From Sphingomonadaceae bacterium (GTDB lineage: Bacteria; Pseudomonadota; Alphaproteobacteria; Sphingomonadales; Sphingomonadaceae), in assembly GCA_947454135.1 (NCBI GenBank), contig CANGJI010000001.1:1-64000 (forward strand): a stretch of 64,000 nt of DNA, read 5' to 3'. Numbering within the stretch: the first letter of the stretch is position 1; each line of letters opens with the position of its first letter. Of the stretch, positions 40,237-49,391 are shown piece by piece. The notes under the pieces were generated by a model. That model saw nothing but the letters and a program-made list of their open reading frames with translations. It was not told the DNA's origin and did not search any database. Made by a program: the position numbers and the translations under genes.

Positions 40237-41241
40237 CTATTGATCTGCCGCGAGCACAATCTTGCCGATATGCGCACCAGCCTCCATCCGGGCATGCGCC
40301 GCAGCCGCTTCGCGCAGCGGAAAAGCCATGTCCATAACGGGACGAAGCGACCCGTCAGCGACGAGTGGCCAGACTGTCGTGTGGATCTCGTCTGCGAGCA
40401 AGCCTTTGAATTCGTTTGATCGAGGCCGCAAGGTCGAACCAGTCAGCGTCAGCCTCCGACGCATCACGTCTGCCATGTTAAGCTCTGCACGCACACCACC
40501 TTGCACCGCGATGGTCACATGCCGGCCGTCATCGGCAAGGCACTTGAGGTTCCGTGCAACATAGTCCCCGGCAACCATGTCGAGCACGAGGTGCACCCCT
40601 GCACCATTGGTGATTCGTGCCACTTCCTCGACGAAATCATCGGCCTTGTAGTCGATCGCGTAAGCCGCGCCGAGCGCCAGTGCCGCAGCGCACTTGTCAG
40701 GCCCACCGCACGTCACGATGACTTCGAGACCGAACAGTTTGCCGAGCAGGATTGCCATGGTGCCAATCCCGCTGGTGCCACCATGGACCAGAACACGCTC
40801 GCCCTCGGTCGCCCAACCACGTTCGAAAACATTGTGCCAAACGGTAAATAACGTCTCTGGCAGGGCTGCCGCCTGATCAAGCGGAAGTCCTTCCGGCACC
40901 GGCAAGCACAAGGCAGCCTCGGCCAGGCAATATTCGGCGTACCCGCCGCCCGCGACGAGCGCACAGACCATCTGGCCGACAAATGGCGTCGTGACGCCAG
41001 GCCCCATCGCCACGACCTGACCGGAAATCTCGAGACCCGGGATCGGGGACGCGCCGGGTGGAGGCGGATAAAATCCTTGCCGTTGAATGACATCAGGCCG
41101 GTTCACCCCGGCATAATAGACACGCACAAGCACTTGCCCTGGGCCGGGAATGGGGACCGCCACGACTTCCGGGCGAAGCACCTCAGGCCCGCCTGGAGAA
41201 TCAAATCCCACTGCGGTCATTGTCGCTGGTATCGGCTTCAT
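40237..41241 (-). CDS. NAD(P)H-quinone oxidoreductase, PIG3/zinc-free MDR family
   Basis: This 334-residue cytoplasmic reductase is of the medium-chain dehydrogenase fold without catalytic zinc. It shows the PIG3-type pattern GVNRPDVIQRQGFYPPPPGA, the nucleotide motif VLVHGGTSGIGTMAILLGK, GAAYAIDYKADDF and a C-terminal EAAAAHARMEAGAHIGKIVL. It probably reduces quinones or reactive enones with NADPH. The ATG at 41241 gives normal length; the longer track start at 41532 runs antisense through DUF1192. It diverges from DUF1192 across about 130 bp. Confidence 0.92.
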   Translation of the reverse strand: MKPIPATMTAVGFDSPGGPEVLRPEVVAVPIPGPGQVLVRVYYAGVNRPDVIQRQGFYPPPPGASPIPGLEISGQVVAMGPGVTTPFVGQMVCALVAGGGYAEYCLAEAALCLPVPEGLPLDQAAALPETLFTVWHNVFERGWATEGERVLVHGGTSGIGTMAILLGKLFGLEVIVTCGGPDKCAAALALGAAYAIDYKADDFVEEVARITNGAGVHLVLDMVAGDYVARNLKCLADDGRHVTIAVQGGVRAELNMADVMRRRLTLTGSTLRPRSNEFKGLLADEIHTTVWPLVADGSLRPVMDMAFPLREAAAAHARMEAGAHIGKIVLAADQ

Positions 41242-41370
41242 GCCTTGCCCCCTGATCCGATGCTGCGGCCTCGTATCAGATTGCGCCGCGAATTGGTAAA
41301 CAGTTCGCTGCGTCAAGTACCTACGGAGCCGGTTGACAGCAAGGCTCCAGCAATCACAAAGTGTATCGCG

Positions 41371-41589
41371 ATGGAACTTGACGAGCGCCCGCGCCCGAAA
41401 GGCGACCTGGCCAGCCAGCTGGCCTCGGAGGCGCTCGACAGTTTTTCGCACCATGAACTCGATGAACGCGTCGCCTTGCTTGAGGCTGAGATCGCGCGTG
41501 TCATCGCGCATCGTGACAAGGCCGCAGCCCATCGACGTGCAGCGGAAGCACTTTTTGGAGCGCCCTCATCACAGGGCAGTGGATCGTGA
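41371..41589 (+). CDS. DUF1192 family small protein
   Basis: This 72-residue protein matches the short alphaproteobacterial DUF1192 family: a basic start, then a coiled-coil helix SHHELDERVALLEAEIARVIA followed by HRDKAAAHRRAAEALFG. It is probably soluble and dimeric; its function is unknown. The ATG at 41371 was chosen; the longer track ORF is antisense to the oxidoreductase. It lies about 180 bp upstream of clpA in the same direction. Confidence 0.8.
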   Translation: MELDERPRPKGDLASQLASEALDSFSHHELDERVALLEAEIARVIAHRDKAAAHRRAAEALFGAPSSQGSGS

Positions 41590-41772
41590 TGCGGGCCGCC
41601 CTTCACGATGGCGGGCGGCGCACCCATATTGTCACTGTGGCAGGCCCCAAGCCTCGCCAGATGTCCCTTTTGCGCAGCTTCGGTTTAGCCCCGGTTAAGC
41701 GCAAGCATGTTCATCTCCCGCAAGGGAACCAGCAGAGATCGGCCTACCCATGGCCGACGAGAAAGAAGTGCC

Positions 41773-44148
41773 ATGCCCAGTTTCGCGCAAAGCCTTGAGA
41801 AGACGCTGCATTCTGCGCTCAGCAATGCATCGGAGCGCAGCCATGAGTATGCGACTCTGGAGCATCTCCTGCTCGCACTGATCGACGATCCCGACGCAGC
41901 GCAGGTGATGCAGGCCTGCGGCGTTGATCTGGGGGATCTCGGCGAGGTTGTGCGCCAGTACCTCGATCAGGAATATCAATCGCTGAAAACGCAGGACAAG
42001 GCCGATCCGCAGCCCACCGCCGGCTTCCAGCGCGTGATCCAGCGCGCCATCCTGCATGTCCAATCCTCCGGAAAGGACACGGTCACCGGCGCCAACGTGC
42101 TGGTTGCGCTGTTCTCCGAACGCGATTCCTACGCGGTCTATTTCCTGCAGCAGCAGGACATGAGCCGCCTCGATGCGGTCAGCTTCATCAGCCATGGCAT
42201 TGGCAAGGGTGGCCGCCAGGTCGAGAGCCGCAGCCCCAAGGGCAGCGAGGAAGCCCAGCCTCAGCAAGAGGAAAAGGCCGACGCCAAAAGCGGGGCAAAG
42301 AAAGATTCCGCACTCGACCAGTTCACCGTCAATCTCAACGAGAAGGCCCTGAACGGCAAGGTCGATCCCCTGATCGGCCGCGGTCCCGAAGTGGACCGCA
42401 CGATCCAGATTCTGTGCCGCCGTTCGAAAAACAACCCGCTTTATGTGGGCGATCCCGGCGTCGGCAAGACTGCGATTGCGGAGGGCCTCGCGCGCAAGAT
42501 CGTCGAGGGCGAAGTTCCCGAAGTGCTCAGCGAGGCGGTGATCTATTCGCTCGATATGGGCGCGCTCCTCGCTGGCACGCGCTATCGCGGCGATTTCGAG
42601 GAGCGCCTCAAGCAGGTCGTCTCTGAACTCGAAAAGATGCCGCACGCGATCCTGTTCATCGACGAAATCCATACGGTGATCGGCGCCGGTGCAACCAGTG
42701 GCGGCGCGATGGACGCCTCCAATCTTCTCAAGCCCGCGCTCTCGGGCGGTACGATCCGATGCATCGGTTCGACCACCTACAAGGAGTTCCGCAATCACTT
42801 CGAAAAGGACCGGGCCTTGCTGCGCCGGTTCCAGAAAATCGATGTGAACGAGCCGACAGTCGAGGACACTATCAAGATCCTCAAGGGCCTGCGCACGGCG
42901 TTCGAGGAACACCACAAGGTTCGCTACACCCCCGATGCGATCAAGACCGCAGTCGAGCTCTCGGCACGCTACATCAACGACCGCAAGCTGCCGGACAAGG
43001 CGATCGACGTGATTGACGAAGTCGGCGCAATGCAGATGCTCGTGCCGCCCTCGAAGCGCAAGAAGGTGATCACCGCGCGCGAGATCGAACAGGTCATCGC
43101 AACGATGGCACGCATTCCGCCCAAGTCCGTTTCGAGTGACGACAAGAAGGTGCTCGAGCATCTCGACCGCGACCTCAAGCGGTTGGTGTTCGGCCAGGAC
43201 AAGGCGATCGAGGTGCTGTCCTCGGCCATGAAGCTGAGCCGCGCGGGCCTGCGCGATCCGGACAAGCCAATCGGCTCGTTCCTGTTCTCGGGTCCAACCG
43301 GCGTGGGCAAGACCGAAGTGGCACGCAGCCTCGCCCAGATCATGGGCATCCCGCTGCAGCGCTTCGACATGTCCGAATACATGGAGCGCCATTCGGTGAG
43401 CCGCCTGATTGGCGCGCCTCCGGGCTATGTCGGCTTCGATCAGGGCGGTCTGCTTACCGATGCTATTGACCAGCAGCCGCATTGCGTCCTGCTGCTCGAC
43501 GAGATCGAGAAGGCTCATCCCGATCTGTTCAACATCCTGCTGCAGGTCATGGATAACGGCCGACTTACCGATCATCACGGCAAGACAGTCGATTTCCGCA
43601 ATGTTGTGCTGATCATGACGACCAATGCCGGCGCCAGCGACATGGCGCGGCAGGGGATCGGATTCGGCGACGTTTCGAAGGCCGACGCGGGCGACGAGGC
43701 GGTGAAGAAGATGTTCACCCCCGAGTTCCGCAACCGCCTCGATGCCATCGTGCCGTTCGCCTACCTGCCGCCCGAAGTCGTCAGCCGCGTGGTCGACAAG
43801 TTCATCCTCCAGCTGGAGCTCCAGTTGGCTGAGCAGAACGTCCATATCCAGTTCGACAGCGAGGCCCGCGCCTGGCTGGCCAAGCAGGGCTACGACCGGC
43901 TCTATGGCGCCCGCCCGATGGGCCGCGTGATCCAGGAGAAGGTCAAGAAGCCACTCGCGGAGGAGCTGCTCTTCGGCAAACTTGCCAATGGCGGCGAAGT
44001 TCACGTCAGCCTCAAGGAAGAGGAAGGCAAACCGACTGCGCTTTCCTTCGAACTGACCCCCGCCGCACCAAAGCTGATCAAGAAGAAGACGCGCAAGGCA
44101 AAGGGCGGCTCAGCGACAGCAGAAGAGCCGAACGCAGACGAAGCCTGA
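41773..44148 (+). CDS. clpA: ATP-dependent Clp protease ATP-binding subunit ClpA
   Basis: ClpA is the AAA+ unfoldase that feeds substrates, including N-degron proteins delivered by ClpS, to ClpP. The 791 residues have the N-domain (SFAQSLEKTLHSALSNASER), AAA-1 with GDPGVGKTAIAEGLA and Walker B ILFIDEIHTVIG, and AAA-2 with GPTGVGKTEVARSLA and VLLLDEIEKAHPD. A Lys/Ala-rich C-terminal tail follows. The ATG at 41773 is used; the 41707 start adds an unconserved stretch. clpS, often directly upstream, is not here. Confidence 0.96.
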   Translation: MPSFAQSLEKTLHSALSNASERSHEYATLEHLLLALIDDPDAAQVMQACGVDLGDLGEVVRQYLDQEYQSLKTQDKADPQPTAGFQRVIQRAILHVQSSGKDTVTGANVLVALFSERDSYAVYFLQQQDMSRLDAVSFISHGIGKGGRQVESRSPKGSEEAQPQQEEKADAKSGAKKDSALDQFTVNLNEKALNGKVDPLIGRGPEVDRTIQILCRRSKNNPLYVGDPGVGKTAIAEGLARKIVEGEVPEVLSEAVIYSLDMGALLAGTRYRGDFEERLKQVVSELEKMPHAILFIDEIHTVIGAGATSGGAMDASNLLKPALSGGTIRCIGSTTYKEFRNHFEKDRALLRRFQKIDVNEPTVEDTIKILKGLRTAFEEHHKVRYTPDAIKTAVELSARYINDRKLPDKAIDVIDEVGAMQMLVPPSKRKKVITAREIEQVIATMARIPPKSVSSDDKKVLEHLDRDLKRLVFGQDKAIEVLSSAMKLSRAGLRDPDKPIGSFLFSGPTGVGKTEVARSLAQIMGIPLQRFDMSEYMERHSVSRLIGAPPGYVGFDQGGLLTDAIDQQPHCVLLLDEIEKAHPDLFNILLQVMDNGRLTDHHGKTVDFRNVVLIMTTNAGASDMARQGIGFGDVSKADAGDEAVKKMFTPEFRNRLDAIVPFAYLPPEVVSRVVDKFILQLELQLAEQNVHIQFDSEARAWLAKQGYDRLYGARPMGRVIQEKVKKPLAEELLFGKLANGGEVHVSLKEEEGKPTALSFELTPAAPKLIKKKTRKAKGGSATAEEPNADEA

Positions 44149-44170
44149 TTGCAGACAGGCTTTTTGGAAC

Positions 44171-44204
44171 AAAGGGCGGAGCCTTCGGGTCTCCGCCCTT
44201 TTTG
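44171..44204 (+). terminator. Terminator after clpA
   Basis: AAGGGCGGAG-cc-ttcg-gg-CTCCGCCCTTTTT forms a strong hairpin with a T tail about 25 nt after the clpA stop. It makes the exonuclease-ligase genes a separate transcription unit. Confidence 0.9.
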
Positions 44205-44244
44205 TCTCTGGCAACCGCACGCCGATAACGGCATTCCTCAGCGC

Positions 44245-45249
44245 ATGGCCGGTTGTTTCACGTGGATCAAAGCGGACCCGATGGGCATCCGCATCGTACC
44301 GGCAGACGCATGGATTGATCCTTCGCGTCCGGTGGAGCGGGCGCTGATTACCCACGGGCATGCCGACCACGCTCGCGGTGGACACGGAACGCCCCTGGCG
44401 ACAGCCCAGACACTTGCGATCATGGCGGTCCGGTATGGTGTAGCCAGGGGCACACAGGTCGCTGAGTATCACGACCCGATCGCGATTGGTGGAGGCGTCA
44501 CAGCGACCTTTCTGCCGGCCGGTCATGTTCTCGGCTCAGCGCAGATCCTGCTCGAGCATGCGGGCGAGCGCGTCATCATCACCGGCGATTACAAGCGCAG
44601 CCCCGATCCGACATGCGCGCCGTTTGCGGTTACGCCGTGCGACCTGTTCATCACCGAGGCAACGTTCGGACTTCCGGTGTTTCGTCACCCCCCGATCAGG
44701 GACGAGATCACCAAGCTGTTGGCCGCCCGCGCGGCCAATCAAGACCGCTGCGTGCTGGTGGGCGCCTATGCCCTCGGAAAAGCACAGCGGCTCATTGCAG
44801 AACTCCGGGCCGCGGGGTGGAACGAACCGATCTATCTCCACGGGGCGATGGAAACGATGTGCAGGCTCTACGAAACGCTGGGGATTGACCTTGGAGACTT
44901 GCGGCCGGTCGCTGGCGTACCCAAGGCAGCACTTGCTGGCGCAATCGTTATCTGCCCGCCGTCCGCACTTAACGACCGCTGGAGCCGCCGACTGCCCGAT
45001 CCGCTGACTGCCATGGCCAGCGGTTGGATGCGCGTACGCCAGAGAGTGCGTCAGCGCGGGGTAGAACTACCCCTCGTCATTTCTGATCATGCTGACTGGG
45101 AAGAACTCACCTCGACCATTTGCGAAGTGAACCCGGCGGAAATCTGGGTGACTCACGGGCGTGAGGAAGCGCTACTTCGCTGGTGCGAACTGAATCAGCG
45201 CAAGGCCCGAGCTCTTGCGCTGACTGGCTATGAGGACGAGGATGAGTGA
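44245..45249 (+). CDS. Ligase-associated MBL-fold DNA exonuclease
   Basis: This 334-residue metallo-beta-lactamase/beta-CASP-like nuclease is of the type found beside bacterial ATP-dependent DNA ligases. Metal-site motifs are ITHGHADHARGGHG near the start, LPAGHVLGSAQIL, ITGDYKRS, and the later VISDHADWEEL and WVTHGREEA. It is predicted to trim DNA ends or RNA-DNA junctions before ligation. The ATG at 44245 was chosen over 44149, which lies inside the clpA terminator. The ligase follows 30 bp downstream. The family usually also has an Lhr-type helicase in the same operon, which is absent. Confidence 0.88.
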   Translation: MAGCFTWIKADPMGIRIVPADAWIDPSRPVERALITHGHADHARGGHGTPLATAQTLAIMAVRYGVARGTQVAEYHDPIAIGGGVTATFLPAGHVLGSAQILLEHAGERVIITGDYKRSPDPTCAPFAVTPCDLFITEATFGLPVFRHPPIRDEITKLLAARAANQDRCVLVGAYALGKAQRLIAELRAAGWNEPIYLHGAMETMCRLYETLGIDLGDLRPVAGVPKAALAGAIVICPPSALNDRWSRRLPDPLTAMASGWMRVRQRVRQRGVELPLVISDHADWEELTSTICEVNPAEIWVTHGREEALLRWCELNQRKARALALTGYEDEDE

Positions 45250-45279
45250 TCTCGCGCGCCTCCGCGTCCGGAGGAGATA

Positions 45280-46875
45280 ATGGAGCGGTTTGCCGGCCTC
45301 CTCGACAGCCTGCTCCTGACGCCGTCTCGCAACGGAAAGCTTGAGCTGATCGCCAGCTATCTGCGCGAGACACCTGATCCGGATCGGGGCTGGGCTTTGG
45401 CGGCGCTTACTGGGGCGATTGATTTTCCCGTAATCAAGGCGAGCACGGTGCGCGGTCTGATGGCGGATCGCGTCGATCCCGTGCTGTGGTCACTCTCACG
45501 TGACTTCGTTGGCGATACCGCAGAAACGGCGAGCCTGCTTTGGCCAGAGCCCCAAGCGGCGCGAAACGAACCGCCCCCTACGCTGGGTGAAGTCGTGACC
45601 ATCCTATCCCGAGCTACGCGAGCAAGCGCACCGATAGTGCTTTCCAGCTTGCTCGATCAGTTCGATACAGCTGGCCGTTATGCCCTCATCAAGTTTGCCA
45701 CGGGCGCTCTGCGGATCGGCATATCGGCTCGGCTCGCCAAGGTCGCCTTTGCGCAGGCATTTGGCGTACCGGTCGATGATGTCGAAGAGTACTGGCACGG
45801 CCAGCAGCCGCCATATTCAGATCTATTTGCCTGGGCCATCGGGACTGCACCTGCGCCGCGCACAGACCAGCTGCCCCTGTTCCGCCCATTCATGCTTGCT
45901 CATCCGCTGGAAGACCTGACGATCGATCTCACCGACTACGTGGCTGAATGGAAATGGGATGGGATTCGTGTCCAGATCGTCAACGTCGGTGGCGATACCA
46001 GGGTCTATTCGCGAGGCGGCGATGAAATCTCGATAAGCTTTCCCGAAATCGCTGGCGCGCTGAATATTCCAGCGGTCCTGGACGGCGAACTGCTGGTTCG
46101 CGGAACAGTGCAGGGCGGCGAGGCGGGGGGAGCCGCAAGTTTCAATGCGCTACAGCAGCGGCTCGGACGCAAGGCTGTTTCAAAGGCGATGCTGAATGAG
46201 GCACCAGCTTTTGTGCGGCTGTATGATCTTCTCATTCTGGACGGAGAGGACCTGCGCGAACTGCCTTGGTCAGAGCGGCGCAGGCGACTGGAAGGCCTGA
46301 TGCCGCAACTTGATCCTGAGCGGTTCGACCTTTCACAGATAATCGCGGTAAAGGACATGGACGCACTCGGCGAAATCCGCGCCGTGGCGCGGGACTCAGC
46401 GATCGAAGGGGTCATGCTTAAGCATCGCCAATCGCCTTATGTGGCAGGGCGAAGGGCCGGGCTCTGGTACAAGTGGAAACGAGAACCACTGCTGATCGAC
46501 TGCGTGCTGATGTACGCGCAGCGAGGCTCGGGCAAGCGTTCGTCGTTCTACTCAGACTTCACGTTCGGGTGCTGGAACGGCGATCCGGATGCAGGCGCAG
46601 AACTGCTGCCGGTAGGCAAAGCCTACTTCGGGTTTACAGATGAGGAACTCCGGTTCCTTGATCGCCATGTCCGGCAGCATACCGTGGCGAAGTATGGTCC
46701 GGTTCGGGAAACAGACCGAAGCCTCGTGTTCGAGGTGGCATTCGATTCGGTACACATCAGCAAGCGCCACAAGTCGGGCGTTGCCATGCGCTTTCCGCGG
46801 ATCCACCGCATCAGGCAGGACAAACCGGCGCACGAAGCAGAACGGCTCGAGACGCTGCGCGCATTGATAACTTGA
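45280..46875 (+). CDS. ATP-dependent DNA ligase (cisplatin-response type)
   Basis: This 531-residue ligase has an N-terminal DNA-binding domain (residues 1-200), the nucleotidyltransferase core with the adenylated lysine in EWKWDGIRVQIV, and the OB-fold with LWYKWKREPLLID. Further motifs are YSRGGDEISISFPEI, VLDGELLVRG and IEGVMLKHR. It belongs with the bacterial repair ligases sometimes labelled cisplatin damage response ligases, additional to the NAD-dependent LigA. It lies in an operon with the exonuclease. Base composition is like the neighbours, so there is no sign of recent transfer. Confidence 0.93.
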   Translation: MERFAGLLDSLLLTPSRNGKLELIASYLRETPDPDRGWALAALTGAIDFPVIKASTVRGLMADRVDPVLWSLSRDFVGDTAETASLLWPEPQAARNEPPPTLGEVVTILSRATRASAPIVLSSLLDQFDTAGRYALIKFATGALRIGISARLAKVAFAQAFGVPVDDVEEYWHGQQPPYSDLFAWAIGTAPAPRTDQLPLFRPFMLAHPLEDLTIDLTDYVAEWKWDGIRVQIVNVGGDTRVYSRGGDEISISFPEIAGALNIPAVLDGELLVRGTVQGGEAGGAASFNALQQRLGRKAVSKAMLNEAPAFVRLYDLLILDGEDLRELPWSERRRRLEGLMPQLDPERFDLSQIIAVKDMDALGEIRAVARDSAIEGVMLKHRQSPYVAGRRAGLWYKWKREPLLIDCVLMYAQRGSGKRSSFYSDFTFGCWNGDPDAGAELLPVGKAYFGFTDEELRFLDRHVRQHTVAKYGPVRETDRSLVFEVAFDSVHISKRHKSGVAMRFPRIHRIRQDKPAHEAERLETLRALIT

Positions 46876-46949
46876 TCTCCATCAAGGCAGGTCGTGCGAG
46901 GGGCTGGCAGAGATCAGCTTGCCCCACCGTGCCTTGGGAGTGAACAGTC

Positions 46950-47351
46950 TTGGCCACGACGACCGAAACTTCTGCCGCAAGCCCCTATGACCGGATTGGC
47001 GGCCTTGCCACTCTTCGCCAGATCACCGACCGCTTCTACGACCTGATGGAGACCGAACCTGCATTCAAGACGCTGAGGGCCATGCACGCGCCCGATCTCG
47101 GACCAATGCGCGAATCACTGCCACTATTCCTGGCTGGCTGGAGCGGTGGCCCCCGGACATGGTGGGAAGCCAATCCTGGCAAATGCATGGTGAGCATGCA
47201 TTCCCCGTTCGGTATTGACGCTACGACTGCCGGACAATGGGCCGACGCGATGCGGCAGGCGATCAGCGATGTCGCACCAAGCGACACTGCAATTGCCGGG
47301 GCGCTGGCGGACGTGCTGGACCGCATGGCGCGAGGGATGGCGAAAGCCTGA
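46950..47351 (+). CDS. Group II truncated haemoglobin
   Basis: This 133-residue two-over-two globin resembles group II (trHbO) proteins. The N-terminal helix is YDRIGGLATLRQITDRFYDL, followed by LPLFLAGWSGGPRTWWEAN and the proximal-His segment MVSMHSPFGI. Such globins bind oxygen and may help with NO or peroxide chemistry. The start is TTG at 46950, with GGGAG about 10 nt before it; no in-frame ATG fits the conserved N-terminus. It follows the ligase gene by 74 bp and may share its transcript. Confidence 0.85.
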   Translation: MATTTETSAASPYDRIGGLATLRQITDRFYDLMETEPAFKTLRAMHAPDLGPMRESLPLFLAGWSGGPRTWWEANPGKCMVSMHSPFGIDATTAGQWADAMRQAISDVAPSDTAIAGALADVLDRMARGMAKA

Positions 47352-47386
47352 TTTGCCAGGGTCGGGCAAGGCGCTAGGATGGTGGA

Positions 47387-48025
47387 ATGCTGCGCTATGA
47401 TCCGGGCCGACGCAAACTGGCGATAGCACTTTCCGGTCTAGCGGGATTTGTCGATGCAGTCGGATTTCTCTCGGCCAACGGCTACTTCGTGTCGTTTATG
47501 TCGGGTAACTCGACACGGCTCGGCGTGGCGCTGAGTTCGGGAAGCGATAGGGCACTGATCCCGGCCCTCCTGATCGTGTTGTTTGTGTGCGGGGTGACGC
47601 TAGGCGCGCTCGTAGCCCTAATGGCTGGTAGCCGGAGAAAACCAGTGATCCTCGGCATGGTCACTGCGCTTCTGCTCCTTGGTGCGACAGCGCGTTCGCT
47701 TGGCTCTGAAACGGCCATGCTGACGGCTATCGTGCTTGCGATGGGGACGATCAACAACACGTTCCAGCGCGACGGCGAAGTGACTTTGGGACTGACCTAC
47801 ATGACGGGCGCACTCGTTCGTCTTGGGCAGAGTCTGGCATTGTGGCTTGCGGGCAAGACAGCGCCGGGCTGGATCCAGTGGGGCCTTCTCTGGGCCGGCC
47901 TGCTCTCGGGCGCAGTGCTGGGCGCATTCTTCCAAAGCCGCTTGCCATCAGGCTGCCTGTGGATCGCAGCCGCGTGGGCGGCCACGATGGCGCTCGTTGC
48001 GATCAGGCTTCCGGCGGAATCCTGA
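47387..48025 (+). CDS. DUF1275 (YoaK) family membrane protein
   Basis: This 212-residue inner-membrane protein has about six hydrophobic segments. Family landmarks are LAGFVDAVGFLSANGYFVSF, MSGNSTRLG, GTINNTFQRDGEVTLGLTYM and TGALVRLGQSLA. The function of the family is unknown, though it is often called a transporter-like protein. The ATG at 47387 is about 35 bp after the globin gene. Its last 23 bp overlap the 3' end of the convergent DUF167 gene. Confidence 0.88.
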   Translation: MLRYDPGRRKLAIALSGLAGFVDAVGFLSANGYFVSFMSGNSTRLGVALSSGSDRALIPALLIVLFVCGVTLGALVALMAGSRRKPVILGMVTALLLLGATARSLGSETAMLTAIVLAMGTINNTFQRDGEVTLGLTYMTGALVRLGQSLALWLAGKTAPGWIQWGLLWAGLLSGAVLGAFFQSRLPSGCLWIAAAWAATMALVAIRLPAES

Positions 48026-48290
48026 ACAGCTTCTCGCGCGAAGTTGCGCCGCGCAACAAGGCAATCTGAGATGAAGGAATGGCAAGCGCCTGCCCCAGCA
48101 TATTGATAACAGCGGCTGTCGCCTTGCCATCCTCAGGCTTGGTTCGCACCTTGACGAGCACACGCCCTGAGTCGATCTCGACGCCCTCCCTTCGGGCACC
48201 TGGCGTCACGCGGACGGAAAGCCGCCCGTCAGTATCGGCCAGAGCCCTCAACGCCTGCGCAGAGGGAAAATCAGCCTTCGGACGCGCCAT
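48003..48290 (-). CDS. DUF167 (YggU) family protein
   Basis: This 95-residue protein carries the YggU/DUF167 pattern LSVRVTPGARREGVE, VLVKVRTKPEDGKATAAVIN and QIALLRGATSREKLFRI. The fold is a small alpha/beta domain with no known enzyme activity. The ATG at 48290 overlaps the end of the gamma-carbonic anhydrase gene by 20 bp, so it is the last gene of the hemB operon. Its stop lies inside the DUF1275 gene on the other strand. Confidence 0.85.
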   Translation of the reverse strand: MARPKADFPSAQALRALADTDGRLSVRVTPGARREGVEIDSGRVLVKVRTKPEDGKATAAVINMLGQALAIPSSQIALLRGATSREKLFRIPPEA

Positions 48291-48840
48291 TGCTGGCCAG
48301 TGCTTCACGGTGTGCGCGTGCGTTGCCGACATAATGCCTGACACCAAGCTGCATCTCGGCGATCGCCATATCTGTGAGGTCACGCATGTAGGCAGCAGGG
48401 CGGCCGCCCCATAGCTGGCGTGATGCAATGCGCTTGCCCGGGGTAAGCAGCGCGCCTGCCGCCAGCATGCCATCCCCCTCGATGACCGCGCCGTTCATCA
48501 CGACCGCACCAAGGCCGACAAACGCGCGATCTTCCAAGGTGCAACCGTGAAGCATAACCATGTGCCCGACGAGCACGTCCTCACCGATCAGGGTAGGAAA
48601 GCCTTGCGGATGGCGCGGATCGGGGCTGTCGCAGTGGATCACCGTACCGTCCTGAATGTTGCTGCGGGCGCCGATCACGATCCGGTTTACATCGCCCCGG
48701 AGCACGCAGTTGTACCAGATTGAAGCGTCTGGCCCGATCTCGACATCGCCGATAATCCGGCACCCCGGCGCAATGAAAGCGCTCGAATGGATGCGCGGTG
48801 CCTTGCCGTGGATGGCGGCTATGGTGACGGCCTCATGCAT
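48271..48840 (-). CDS. Gamma-class carbonic anhydrase family protein
   Basis: This 189-residue left-handed beta-helix protein resembles the YrdA/PaaY gamma-carbonic anhydrases. The hexapeptide repeats (GDVEIGPDASIWYNCVLRGD, VIGARSNIQDGTVIH) include the zinc-ligand histidines in QDGTVIHCD and VGHMVMLHGC. Whether it hydrates CO2 or acts as a thioesterase-type relative cannot be told. It starts 10 bp after the GNAT gene and overlaps the DUF167 gene. Confidence 0.9.
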   Translation of the reverse strand: MHEAVTIAAIHGKAPRIHSSAFIAPGCRIIGDVEIGPDASIWYNCVLRGDVNRIVIGARSNIQDGTVIHCDSPDPRHPQGFPTLIGEDVLVGHMVMLHGCTLEDRAFVGLGAVVMNGAVIEGDGMLAAGALLTPGKRIASRQLWGGRPAAYMRDLTDMAIAEMQLGVRHYVGNARAHREALASNGASEG

Positions 48841-48850
48841 GACGCTTCCT

Positions 48851-49384
48851 TCAATCAGCCTCCGGCTCGGGCCGGTGAATGCGGTAGAGAATGTGCGGCC
48901 GGAGTGGATCGCCTTCGTCCAGCTCGGGATGATCGAAATCCTCGTCGGGATAGCGGATCATTCCCAGACGCTCCATCAAACCCCAACTGCGCACATTGGC
49001 GAGGTTGGTGATAGCCATGATAGCCGGCACTTCCAGATTGGCCCAAGCCCAGGCCAGGGAAGCCTCGGCAGCTTCCCGCGCCAGGCCTTGCCCCCACGCA
49101 TGGTGCGCTAGACGCCAGCCGATCTCGTGCTCGAAGATGGGTGACCGGGGCGGCAGGATTCCGCAGAATCCAATGAAATCCCCCTCGGCTTTGCGCTCAA
49201 GGGCCCAGAAAACGTGGCCGTGCTCGCGTTCTGTCGCGATCATTCGATCGACTGCGGCATCGCTGTCTGCACGCGTCAATGGAGGAAGGTAGGCCATGAC
49301 GCGCGGATCACAGGCCATTGCCCAGAATGGCTCGCGGTCAGCATCGCGCCATGGGCGCAAGATAAGCCGCTCGGTTTCGATCAT
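48851..49384 (-). CDS. GNAT family N-acetyltransferase
   Basis: This 177-residue RimJ/RimL-like acetyltransferase starts MIETERLILRPWRDADREPF, typical of the group, and has EIGWRLAHHAWGQGLAREAA as its acetyl-CoA loop and NVRSWGLMERLGMIR. The acceptor is unknown. The ATG at 49384 is preferred to the track start at 49399, which overlaps hemB; the gap to hemB is 7 bp. It is a paralogue of the GNAT gene at 15.4 kb. Confidence 0.88.
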   Translation of the reverse strand: MIETERLILRPWRDADREPFWAMACDPRVMAYLPPLTRADSDAAVDRMIATEREHGHVFWALERKAEGDFIGFCGILPPRSPIFEHEIGWRLAHHAWGQGLAREAAEASLAWAWANLEVPAIMAITNLANVRSWGLMERLGMIRYPDEDFDHPELDEGDPLRPHILYRIHRPEPEAD

Positions 49385-49391
49385 CCGAGCT

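Noticed and set aside
41586-41798. 70-residue plus-strand ORF between DUF1192 and clpA
   Set aside because: Overlaps the clpA start, has no motif and no clear ribosome site.
41695-44004. 769-residue minus-strand ORF
   Set aside because: Antisense to clpA, whose AAA+ motifs are unmistakable.
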